The position numbers were made by a program, and so were the translations under genes. 64,000 nt of DNA from Lamellibrachia columna (taxonomy: Eukaryota > Annelida > Polychaeta > Sabellida > Siboglinidae), in NCBI GenBank assembly GCA_963662155.1, contig OY759274.1, positions 48,493,077-48,557,076 on the forward strand, given 5' to 3'. Position 1 is the first letter of the stretch, and every line of letters begins with the position of its first letter. Below the pieces are notes generated by a model. It had not been told where the DNA came from, made no database searches, and saw only the letters and a program-made list of their open reading frames with translations. Of the stretch, positions 10,222-20,817 are shown piece by piece.

Positions 10222-11035
10222 CAATCAAATCATATTTTGAGGCGGTACTCAGTGTTTCTACGTCACATTTAAATCCCAAGATGCCATTGGAGGCGGGAGT
10301 CTTGAGTGAGTTTTGCACTCGGCCTTTAAAGAAATTCATCGATCGGTGAAAGAAACCGTATGGAACCATGTTTCATCTTATCCGTTATCTGATAATCCAG
10401 CAAAATAATCTAGCAAATTTGTCTCTAAAAATATTACTCCTGATAAATATAATGAACTGGGTAACTGGAGCTTCACCAACAATATAAAACATAAATTACT
10501 GATTCCATATATCAAAAGGAAATCCGTTCTAACTTAACTAGGGTACGGGAAAACTCTAGATTCTAGCATCTGCCCATGTTTATTTCTAGTGTTGTCCTAA
10601 GTCTTGCCTTTACACAATATGACCACAACTCTTATTCTAAGGATGATTTGTTACCATATTTGTTATATACCTTTCTATAAGGCTTAATCCAGAAAGTAAG
10701 TAAGATAACAATGGCACAGCGAAAGAAGTGACTTCAAACAGAGTAACCGAACAAGTGTTGTCCACGGACTATCGCGGTTGTATCTGAATTTGTGACAACT
10801 CTTGCGAAAATATAAAAAAATGACAAGCTGTATGATAAATTGTAATAATTTAACAACACTGTTGCATATTATCAATACAAATTAAAACATGGATGTAAAA
10901 ATAAAATTTTGTGACACCCACCTTGTCCCTTCCCACCATTGCCACAGTTAGCAGCCTCAGCTGTTCCACTTTCACCACCTCAGCTGTTCCGACTTCACCT
11001 TTACCATCTTTCCAACCAACATCTTCACACTATTA
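10222..11035. other. No gene seen
   Basis: Unique-looking AT-rich sequence with a small direct repeat (ccacctcagctgttcc-type) near 10960-11000. No supported coding or RNA gene. Confidence 0.5.
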
Positions 11036-11228
11036 GCATTATCATTTGGCTGTTTGTTCTATTCAACTGTCACCCTCTGTGAGAAAGAGTACTTTCTCAT
11101 GTCTAACCTACACTGCTCCTTAACTAATGCTGCTTTGTGTCCTCTGGTTCTATTGCCTTCTTTAAGTTTGAAGAACCTATTCCTATCAACATCCTCATAA
11201 CCGTTCACTATTTTGAACACTTCTATTT
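11036..11228 (-). mobile_element. CR1/L2-like C-terminal fragment, copy 3
   Basis: The DNA closely matches the minus-strand copy at 3570-3770: ctgtgagaaagagtactttc, ctaacctacactgctcctta and aagtttgaagaacctattcc occur in the same order. It encodes the KYSFS..NE and FFKLKEGS blocks of the family. Both ends are truncated. Confidence 0.9.
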
Positions 11229-13005
11229 ATGCCATGTTTGGTTAAAAATCAAGCAATTTTATGAATATTATTTTGAAAAAACTCATTAGTATATTCAAAG
11301 AGACAGTAAGCAGGTTTCATTGGTTTGCAATGCTCTGGAAATCTAGTGTACATGATCTATGATTTATCAAGTATCAAAATCGACCTATAATGAAATTATA
11401 TGACTGGTTTTCAGCTAATATTATGGGCATGCCATTGTTTAGACTTGGCTGTCAAACAAATAATAACTTGACAAGCAGGAGTGTTCCATAATGTGTCTAC
11501 CTTCCATACATTGTGCAGCAACTTGATATTTGACACTTTCTCAAACAAAAAAATCCCTATTTAATGACCCTGCCAAACCTGTACTGTAGCATAGAAGACC
11601 AAGACTAGTAGAGCCTAGAGGAGACATGACACTTCCCATGCATGCACACAAATAATAGTTAAAACCAGCCAAAAGGATAATAGCCTGGCCCTAGCTGGTC
11701 CATTCAGTGTGTGTGTGGGTGTGTTTTGGGAGTAGGGGGTGTTTGGAAGGGTGAGCGTTTGTTGTTGCAGCTGCATGGACTGAAATTATTCTGCGTGTCA
11801 TACCAATATTGGCTAGATGTGATGTAAACTGTTTTGTCTAAAGCCCTAAATTTTTGCCATTTTGTTTACATGCATCAATACAGCAACAAGCGCACATGTA
11901 TTCTACATTCTTTTCATGCTACTGGCCAAAATGGCTCAAAAGGGTAACTTTGGTTTAGCAAAATCTGATGCCACGTGGTCTATGGCCCAAATGACCACTG
12001 GTAATGCTAGCTTAGCTAATGATGAAGATGATTCTGTTTCAGGCACAACTTTTCACACTTCCACTGCATATACACAATAATTTTGGAGGGAAAAGCGCTT
12101 ATTACCTTCTCGTGGTTCCTACTGTGGATCACAACAGCAAACTTTGCTGTTGTGTGAACTAAGAACAGCGCACACTGACACTATCTTGTAAATCGTGGAT
12201 ATTGGTTTTGTTTGTTTTATACTCAGGGGCTTGGTGCTCTGCAAAGTCATATCGGTTGCTGACTCGAGACGGTAGTTGCATGGATTTGTGACCTTAACCT
12301 GTCTAAAGGGAAATGTGGTTGATACCAACTAAATATTCAACTGCCACATTATTCACATAGCTGGACGTCTAAATGATGATGATATGGAGCCTGCTTGTTA
12401 CGAAGGAAACACATATATGGCTTGGTTGCCGTATTGACAGTTACAGTCTGACCCATGTTTGCTGTTGTGACCGACTATGTGCAGCGGGATTGTCTACAAC
12501 TGAGGCTCCTTTGTTGTCTCTTGCATTTCAAGAGGTACTTTGACAGCCAAAACAATGTTGGTTAGTGCAACAAGGTAATGAACATAGCACGTTACATGCT
12601 TCCTGATATGCTCTCATTGAAATCTCTTTTTTCCTTCAGTGGAATAGTAGTTTTGAATGTTAGTATGCTGAATCAAACCCGTAAGAATGTAGAATATTAT
12701 ATAACATAACATAGTAGCTGTCACACCATCATGGGTCCACTACCTGGATTAATTAATTCAGATGGACAGTACATGGACAGTACATTTTTAATTGCACATG
12801 TCCAAATTTGCTTCTTTTATAATTGTATACCTTGTAATGATATACATTGGGCTTTTAGAGTCATTCTTATAAATACCTGTCATAAGTTTTCACTTTGTTG
12901 TGTTTCACGTGTTGTTGAATAACAACAGAAGATTATTTGTTAACAACGTCTGCTTGAAGATAGATGCTTGTAAGGTCGGCATTGATCAAGTCGTGGCTGG
13001 AGAAT
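11229..13005. other. No gene seen; one perfect hairpin
   Basis: AT-rich sequence without supported coding regions. At 12130-12154 CACAACAGCAAA and its exact reverse complement are separated by one base. Confidence 0.5.
12130..12154. other. Perfect 12-bp inverted repeat
   Basis: CACAACAGCAAA, one C, TTTGCTGTTGTG. No adjacent terminator-like or tRNA-like context; function unknown. Confidence 0.85.
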
Positions 13006-13311
13006 TTAGCTCATGCCTGGTTGGCCCTCTGTGTTGGAAACTGCCAGGAATCCTGAAGGAGTAGTTTGCACCACTCTGTCAAAGTCATCCTGGCTTAGCC
13101 GGGGCAACCAAACCCCACTGCTAACCCCACTGGTTTCCTGTGGGATTGCAGCATCTGATGGTTTGTGGTAACAGTGGCTGCCCTTGAAGCTGCCAACCTT
13201 AATCTTAATTCCACCAGCAGGTGGACATTTCTCCTCACTCTTTATATTACTACTATTACTACTACTACTACTACTACTACTAATAGTACTATCATGTGTT
13301 GTCTCCTCCAT
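13006..13311 (-). CDS. Small ORF, 101 codons, function unknown
   Basis: An ATG with adenine at -3 and G at +4 opens a complete frame ending in TAA. It starts MEETTHDST, then a serine run encoded by an AGT-type trinucleotide microsatellite, then SEEKCPPAGGIKIKVGSFKG, HKPSDAAIPQETSG and PRLSQDDFDRVVQTTPSGFL. Complex, non-repetitive composition over about 75 codons makes chance unlikely. It may be a first exon or a remnant. No signal peptide or membrane segment is visible. I do not recognise the family. Confidence 0.4.
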   Translation of the reverse strand: MEETTHDSTISSSSSSSSNSSNIKSEEKCPPAGGIKIKVGSFKGSHCYHKPSDAAIPQETSGVSSGVWLPRLSQDDFDRVVQTTPSGFLAVSNTEGQPGMS

Positions 13312-14604
13312 TGTAAAATCTGAGTAAAATTACTATTGAAAGTGACAAAACTGTTATATGAATGCAAAGACGGCTAATCCGCCTGAGAATCCAGATGGCA
13401 GTGACAGGAGACCAGTATATTGGGATGGGGGGGTGGGGACATATTCACATTAGTGCAACCTCAATCTGATAAGTTACATCAAAACAGAGCAATTCACATT
13501 ATAATATAATTACTTAGCAGTTAACTTTTGTTTATTTCCGTTAATGAGACAGTTGTCTCACCTTTCCTCAAGTCCATGTGAAGAACACACATCTATTGGG
13601 AGTTGAGAAAATCCTGGACAGGCCCAGCAGTTATCTGATATAGCCTAGTGAGCTGACCTAACTCTGCCACAGGGAAGGTGAGTTGTTTGTGAGTATTCCA
13701 CTAAGTAGGTTATGTAATGTTGTGCAATTCGACAAGTTGAGATGTCTGGCTTTTCAGTAATCAGCACTTGAAGGTGATGTTTGGGTCTGTTTACATAGGT
13801 GTATTGTAGCATAACGTAAAACAATTATTATAATTTTCAGTATAAAAAACAACTGGCTATATAAAATTTGATTACAGAACAGCCTCTGTCTTACAGCAAA
13901 TCACATCTCTATGGAGTAACTTTTAATCATTAACAACAGGCAGTATTGTGTTAGTCAAAATGTATGTTTTGTTCATGCACCATTTCCAAAGGGCATGTTG
14001 CAATTCAAGGTATTTCAATGCAGTAGTAAAACTTACATTTTTCGAGATGATTTCAAAAGATGGCTGAATGTGCCAGTCATAGTTCATTTTCTGTTGATGG
14101 CTTGATGTATTTTTGCCGCTTGCCTGTCTGATGAAACTAAAGTAGGGGAAAATAGAAAGTTAAAATGATTGAGAAGTGTTCTGTTTTCTGTTTGTTTCAC
14201 ATGTGTCAAATCTACTCCCTGCTGGCATAATTGTGATCAGTAGACTTTCTTGATCGCAATGAATAAGTATGATCTGCCCTCTTTGCAGGTGGCAGTTTTG
14301 TCTTTCTGCGGTGACTCCTTGTGACCACTGGGTTAACTACAGCTGTTGGTGTTGCTGAAGCTGGCCTTTTTTTCCTTTATGAGTAGCTGGTATTGGATCA
14401 AGCTGACACTTCAGGTATCGATCTTATGGACTTAGGTTTCATTTTGAACCAAAGTCGTTCTGCATGCGCTTTAACTTGGTATGACGGATGTGCAGACACA
14501 TTGATGATCGATGTTTGGATTGTGTCTGGTATTTCACCTAATGCTGGATTTGCTTGACAGCTCTAGCGACCCGTCCATCTCTCGTTATAGGACAATGTAC
14601 ATTC
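13312..14604. other. No gene seen
   Basis: Mixed-composition sequence without a supported gene or recognised repeat. Confidence 0.45.
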
Positions 14605-15633
14605 TCCAACTAACCCAACATTGTATTTTATTGTATTGTGTTTTATTCAGTTCCAATAGGTCCAAAGACCCAGTAACAGGACTGATAACAAAATATAAGA
14701 ACAATTAATACAAATAAATAATAAAAACAGTAAGAACAATAGTTATAATAAGGGTATAAAACCACACAATACCGACATTACTAACATAGCAAGCTAAGAC
14801 AGCATTATATATAGAAATGTTTTTGAACTACAGATCTGAAGGTATTGGCTCCAATAAATATATCACAAATGGGTTCAGTTAAATACAGTGCGTTAAAAGT
14901 AGTCATACATCTATTTAAAACTGAATATTTTCTAATGTTGATTCTGGTATTGGAAATTCTAAAAGGAGTGTGGTTTCTTAGAGATCTTGAAAGATATTGA
15001 TATTGGATATTTCCTACCAGATAGGACGAATCTAGATGAGAGTGCACACACTTATGTTGAAAGATCAGATCTGCAACTTGTCTACGATGTTGAAGGGACG
15101 GTAGTCTAAAATGATGGCAAAGTGCAGGATAATTTTCATTGGAGTACTGTATTTTGGATTTGTAACATAGCTACTTAATAAATTTTGTTTTAACTCGTTC
15201 CATTTTGTCAATAAAAGTACGTTGCCATGGATTCCAAATAACACTGCAATAATCCAACTAGCTTCTGACCTCAGATATATACAAAGATCGCAAATCTTGT
15301 ACATCGGTAAATGTTTGGCAAACACGCTTAATAAAACCACACATCTTAAAAGCTTTAGAGGCATTATGACTAATATGATCTTTAAAATCCAAATTACTAT
15401 TCAATGTGACAACGAGATCTTTGACAGCAGTGACCCTGACTTGCTTAAGATGTCATAGTCAAAAGATAAGTATTTCTTTTTGTTAGTGAATGTTATTATG
15501 CAGCATTTGTCTACATTAAGTTTGAGGTGCCAGGTCTCACACCAGAGGCACACCCTGTCCAGATGCTTCTGCACCAACTGACAGTCGGTCACCGACGAAG
15601 TGATATTTTACACGAATCAACGTGATTAGTGAG

Positions 15634-15687
<54 letters not shown>

Positions 15688-16185
15688 AGATATACAGAAG
15701 TGGGTCAATTTGTGAACCTTGTGGTACACCGGACAACACCGGCTTCAAATAGAATGCTTGCTTCTTCAAGTACCACACGTTGTTTTCGGTTGATTGCATT
15801 GCCTAAAATGCCCATATGGTTTAATCTTGTGAATTAATAGTGAGTGAGTGGCACACTGAGTACAAGTAAACAGAATCAACTTGTTTCTTGTTGTCAATAG
15901 CTTCAGAAATGGAGTCCAAGTAACAAGCTAGGTTAGATACTGTGCTTCTACACTTCACAAATCCATGTTGGCTACCCGAAATTGTGTTACACACATGGTT
16001 ATACAATGAGTTTCTCAAAAACTCTACTAAATAGCGGTAAAGGAGAGATAGGTCTGTGGTTAAAGACATTTCGTTTGTATCCCTTCTTGTACACAGGAAT
16101 AACATTTATACTATTAAAATAAGTTGGAAAAGTTCCACAGTTTAAGGACATATTAAAACGTACAGTTAGTGGACCTGCCAATTAT
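14605..16185 (-). mobile_element. Jockey-like non-LTR retrotransposon, 5'-truncated and decayed
   Basis: On the minus strand the RT order is clear. It runs: VIPVYKKG..NHRPISPLPLFSRVFEKL (about 16110), GSQHGFVKCRSTVSNLACYL (about 15950), SGVPQGSQIDPLLYIL (about 15720), an (AT)n tract, DLTNHVDSCKISL, a damaged YxDD box (VTDCQLVQ, about 15590), WCETWHLKLNVDKC (about 15530), KDL, LDYCSVIWNPWQRTFIDKME (about 15230), and a C-terminal RNHTPFRISNTRINIRKYSV..NALYL block (about 14900). The 3' end near 14605-14660 carries AATAAA and A-rich repeats. Frameshifts and the broken catalytic box make it inactive. Its truncated 5' end abuts the satellite at about 16190. Confidence 0.85.
15637..15685. repeat. 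(AT)n microsatellite inside Jockey-like RT
   Basis: Pure tract located, on the minus strand, directly between SGVPQGSQIDPLLYIL and DLTNHV. This is the position where RTs of this type read YINDL. It corresponds to the tract at 4311-4360 in a different LINE family. Confidence 0.95.
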
Positions 16186-16189
16186 GTGG

Positions 16190-17571
16190 CACATCATCTC
16201 TCAAGAGTACATACTGTGGACTCCATCTCTCATCAGTAAATATCATGGCCTCCATCTCTTATGAGTAAATGCCCTGTATTCCAACTATCATGAGTAAATG
16301 CTGTCTACACCATCTCTCTTGAGTAAAATCTGTGTACTCCATCTCTTGTGAGTAAATACTATGGACTCCATATCTCGTGAGTAAGTGCTATGGACTCCAC
16401 TTGTCATGAGTAATTGCTGTGAACTAGTGAAGAAGAAGAAGGGGGAACAAAATCGATTACACGGAAAAGGAGGAGAGCAAAAATTGCATCTCTCATGTGT
16501 AAATGCTGTAGACTCCATTTGTTGTGAGTAAATACTGGGCATTCCATCTCTTATGAGTAAATGAGTACATGTCGTGAACTCCATATCTTATTGGTAAATG
16601 CAGCTTACTCCAACTGTCATGAGTATATGTTGTGGACTCCATCTTTCTAGAGTAAATGCTGCGGACTCCATCTCTTGGGAGTAAATTTTGTGGACTCCAT
16701 ATATTGTGAGTGTGGAATCCATCTCTCATAAGTAAAAGCTGTCGACTCCATCTGTCATGAGTCAATGCTGTGTAATCCATCTCTCATTAATATATGCTGT
16801 ATACTGCATCTCTCATGACTAAATGTTGTGAATTCCATCTCCCTCTAATGAATATATGGTGTGGACTAGTGATGAACAAGAATGGGAAACAAAAATCAAC
16901 CACTGGTATATATGCTAGCCTCACCCTGGACTACAAGGAAAAAGACAACAGCAACAATTCCATCCCTGATATGTAAATGCTTTGGACTCGTGAGTATATA
17001 TGCTGTTGACCCCATTTCTCATTAGAAAATGCTGTGGACTCCAACAATCATGTGAAAGTGTTATGTACTGCACCACTTATGGGTAAATACTGTGTACTGT
17101 ACCTCTCATGGGTAAATGCTTTGGACTCCATCTCTCATGAGTAAATTCTGCGTAATCTATCTACCAAGAATAAATGCTATGGACTCCATCTCTCATGTGT
17201 AAATGTCATATACTTCATCTCTCTTGAGAATATATTGTGGACTCTATCTCTCATGTGTAAATGTCATGTACTTCATCTGTCTTGAGAATATATTGTGGAC
17301 TCCATCTCTCATGTGTAAATATCATGTATTTCATCTCTCTTGAGAATATATTGTGGATTCCATCTCTCATAAGTAAATGCTGTGTACGGGCCACAGGGAA
17401 AAGGGGAAGAGCAACAATAGCATCTATCATGTGTAAATGCTTTGGTCTCCATATGTTTTCAGTAAATGCTGTGGGTTCCATCTCTTCTGAATAAATGCTG
17501 TGGATTCCTCCTCTCATGAGTGAATGCTATGGACGCCATCTCTTGACGGTCAATGCTGTGGACTTCATGTG
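16190..17571 (+). repeat. 29-bp satellite, block 1
   Basis: About 47 tandem units of the 29-bp monomer (ACTCCATCTCTCATGAGTAA, then ATGCTGTGG). Divergence is high, roughly one change per 5-8 bases. Two longer non-monomer spacers interrupt it, at 16427-16495 and 16862-16975 (containing actagtgaagaagaagaagg and accaggaaaaag-like sequence), and a shorter one near 17390 (gtgtacgggccacagggaaa). The block is broken at 17574 by an 8.5-kb element. Confidence 0.95.
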
Positions 17572-17573
17572 TA

Positions 17574-17900
17574 CACTGCCAAAAATAATTTTGTTATACA
17601 AGAAAATATTTCTTGAAACAAGAAAGTTTCTTGAATTAAGAAAAAGTGTAGATATGTTTTCTTGATGTGTTCCAGATATGTGATTGTCTAAGGAAATTTT
17701 GTTGAATGAAGAAGATATTTCTTTCTGAAGAAAGATTTTAGATAAATATTCTTGATGCTAATGCTTTTTTTGAATTAAGAAAACATTTTCTTACTCAAGA
17801 AAAACATTTGAAATAAATATTCTAGATGAAGAAGTGTTTCTTGAGTTAATGCTGATTCCTCAAATGGTTCAATCCACTGTGAATCTGGTCATTTATGTCC
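17574..17900. repeat. Left subterminal AAGAAA/TTTCTT array of the TIR element
   Basis: Alternating motifs such as TTTCTTGAAACAAGAAA and AAGAAAATATTTCTT recur at irregular 20-40 bp spacing. They resemble heat-shock-element pentamers (nGAAn), but the same pattern is a common feature of DNA-element ends, which I prefer. Confidence 0.7.
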
Positions 17901-19640
17901 AGATGTGTAGTGTGTGACTAGTTTAAGTAATTGAGCAGTTTAATAAAAAATGCAATTTTTTTTAAATCATCGAAAGATTTGACATGAGTAGTTAGATCTA
18001 GTAAGGATCAAAACAGTGGATATCCAAAGTTGTAATGCAATGCCGATCATGGGCGTTTTTCAGCATTTTGATTTTCACTTCACTTAATGCTTCAACAATT
18101 AATCAAGTAATTTAATAGTTTGTCTGATGATTTCACAAAAAACTACATAAAAAATGTCACAAACAAGCTAGCATGTTGCAGTGGATTCTAGGTAGTTTTG
18201 TTTTTTGGCCAAACAATTATTTGAAATGAAACAAGCAAAAAAAACAAATTGATTAATAACCTTTAAAAAAACAATTCTTTCTGAAGAAATAAATGTTAAA
18301 TACATATTCTTTTAACGATTTTTTTGCAATTTGTGCACATCAATATTTTCTTTTCACCCACAAATTTGTAATGTTATGCATATTGGTAAAGGAAACAATC
18401 TTGGCAAATAATAAGATGAAATGTGGCACATAATGCTATGTCAACAGCAGATGTGTATTAGTTGGACGTGTACAGGTTGGGTGAAAGTATTTCATCATAG
18501 AGGGGCTACACTATTGCTAGCATGTTCTGTGTTAATTTTTCGACTCAAACTTCATTAATTTTGATTTAATGATAAATAATGTCTGACTTGTCAACTGCGT
18601 GACAAGAAGGCCATACACGGCTCTAAAACTGCCAGTGAATATAATTCAACATAAAACAGGCTTGTTATCAAATGCATGTCAATGCAAAGGCCATTTTCAA
18701 GGATCAGATTCACATTCAAATACAAATGTTTATGCATTATATATGCATCATAATTATATTGGCAAAGTTACATGTTCTAATATAAGCATCATTCAGTGTA
18801 ATACAACTATATACACCATGGTCTTACTTAAAAGGTGGATTTACAGGCCAGACAATGATTCTAAAATCTGCTGAGGATTCTGCTAACTACAGGTCAATAT
18901 TTCAAAGTCTGACAAAGAGCATGTTTTGCAACTGTATTTACAATTCATACAATGTGAATGTTAATTTTATTAATGATGAATTTATTAATGAATTTGGGCA
19001 TTTGAAATATAAAATGTTTGGGGGTTGCATTCAAATACATGCTCTCTGTTGAGTGTGGGTTAAATTAGCTATTTAGCTATTCCACGAATTGAACAATTTT
19101 AATGTAAATGTTTGTGGTATGCAACAAAAAGCACTAAAAATGTAACGACTGCATTTGAATGTGCATGGCTTCTGCATACTATCCAAAATGCGCATTCAAA
19201 TGCATTTGCATTTGTTACCAAGTCTGCTACCAAATAATATTTAATAATGTAATATTACTAATTATCATTTTACTCAAATATTTTTTTTATATATTATCAG
19301 ATTACGATGTGAGTGAAATTTCCAACATAAGTTTTCGCTAGCGACTCTTGGAGTAAAACATATGTTGGTACTATTGCATTAATTATTTCTGCTGTACAGG
19401 TGCTTATAAACTACTAGAGCTAGGATACGATGTAAAATATCTGATCCAAGCATAATTTACAGTAATCAAGAACACATAAAATAAAAATGTATTAATCGGG
19501 TATTCAGCTTAAGTGTAATCTTTATTCAGTACATTTTGATTTTAAAATACTGTCAGTGTGTGTGCTCTATAAATGTATGCCTCACATGAGATTTAGATTT
19601 AGGTCAGTCTCCTATGACATAACACTTGTGATACACATGC
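17901..19640. other. Left interior of the TIR element; no gene seen
   Basis: AT-rich sequence. The part after about 19008 is duplicated in inverted form up to 36953. The part before it has no counterpart in the window. No coding signal is supported. Confidence 0.5.
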
Positions 19641-19644
19641 AGTG

Positions 19645-19765
19645 AGACCACACTCTCACTGCCCCAGTGGTCTAATTAAGGGTCTGCTAATGAGGATTAT
19701 GTGAGGGTCACCAGTTAGTTTCCACATCTGGATAATCTAGTACCAGGGTGGTAGTAGAAGCTGTG
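19645..19765 (+). mobile_element. Possible tRNA-derived SINE
   Basis: CCCCAGTGGTCTAATTAAGG resembles a tRNA 5' half with a degenerate A box. About 45 bases later, GGGTCACCAGTTAGTTTCC resembles a degenerate B box (GGTTCRANYCC). The spacing and order fit a tRNA-derived SINE head. The inverted copy at 36335-36445 differs at several bases but keeps both blocks. The tRNA fold cannot be verified here. Confidence 0.35.
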
Positions 19766-20301
19766 CTGCTTATAGAAGGAAATACATGATAAAAAAGACC
19801 TCTGGATGATTTGATTTGTATCCTGTCCATTCCATGAGACAAAAGGTAAGAATGTTGTTCAGTCATATTCTTTTATAGCAGTTTGACATGTGGCCCGGCC
19901 ATGTAATAAACACAGTGAGTATAGTTTGTGTGCAGCAGCTGGGCTGTTTGAAAAATAGCAGTTTGCATTTGTTATTATATTCAGTACTTTCAACTTGTCA
20001 ACTTGATCATCAATAGAAATGAAAATACCTATTAACATGTCATCATTCTGACTGTTTTAACATTCATAAAAGCTAATTTGTAATAAAATAAATCTACGGA
20101 TGAAATCCTTCACTTTCACATACTAGGAAGTTAGCTAATTGTATCTTCTGGGAATGTGTTGTTCCTTCTTTGAAGTGTGCAGAATGACATGGACATCTAA
20201 ATCATGTCATAGCTACTATGTCTTTGAAATTGTACACAATTCAAATACTTTTCAAATTTCAACTAATTATTTATATGGCAATTTAGTTTTGCATTTGTTT
20301 A
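19766..20301. other. TIR element interior; no gene seen
   Basis: Matches 35800-36330 in inverted orientation (for example gtgttgttccttctttgaag near 20160 versus its complement near 35935). No coding signal. Confidence 0.6.
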
Positions 20302-20817
20302 TACTTTACGGTGCCAGTAGTCCCGTCTTATAAGGTCACCCGCTCTGTAGAGGTACAAGGGCTGTAACGTGTGTGTTTGTACTTTACTGTGCCAGTAGTC
20401 CTCTCTTATAAGCTCACCCGTTCTGTAGAGGTACAAAGGCTGTAACGAGTGTGTTTGTACTTTACTGTTCAAGTAGTCCCCTCTTATTAGGTTACCCGTT
20501 CTGTAGAGGTACAAGGGCTGTAATGTGTGTGTTTGTACTTTACTGTGCCATTAGTCCCCTCTTATTAGGTCACCCGCTGTGTGTAGGTAAAAGGGCTGTA
20601 ATGTGTGTGTTTGTACTTTGCTGTGTCAGTGGTCCCCTCTCATAAGCTCACCCGTTCTGTAGAAGTACAAGGGCTGTAATGTGTGTGTTTGTACTTTACT
20701 CTACCAGTAGTCCCCTCTTATAAGGTCACCCGTTCTGTAGAGATACAATGGTTGTAATGTGTGTGTTTGTACTTTACTGTGCCAGTACTCCCCTCTTATA
20801 AGGTCATCCGATATGTA
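20302..20817 (+). repeat. 78-bp minisatellite, about 6.6 units
   Basis: Units start with TACTTTACTGTGCCAGTAGT at 20302, 20380, 20458 and onward with exact 78-bp spacing. Each contains cccctcttataaggtcaccc, a tctgtagaggtacaagggct block and a GTGTGTGTTTG run. The array is interrupted at about 20818 by a LINE and resumes at about 24063. Confidence 0.95.

Noticed and set aside
11862..12080. 72-codon plus-strand frame
   Set aside because: No recognisable domain and no splice or promoter support; probably chance.
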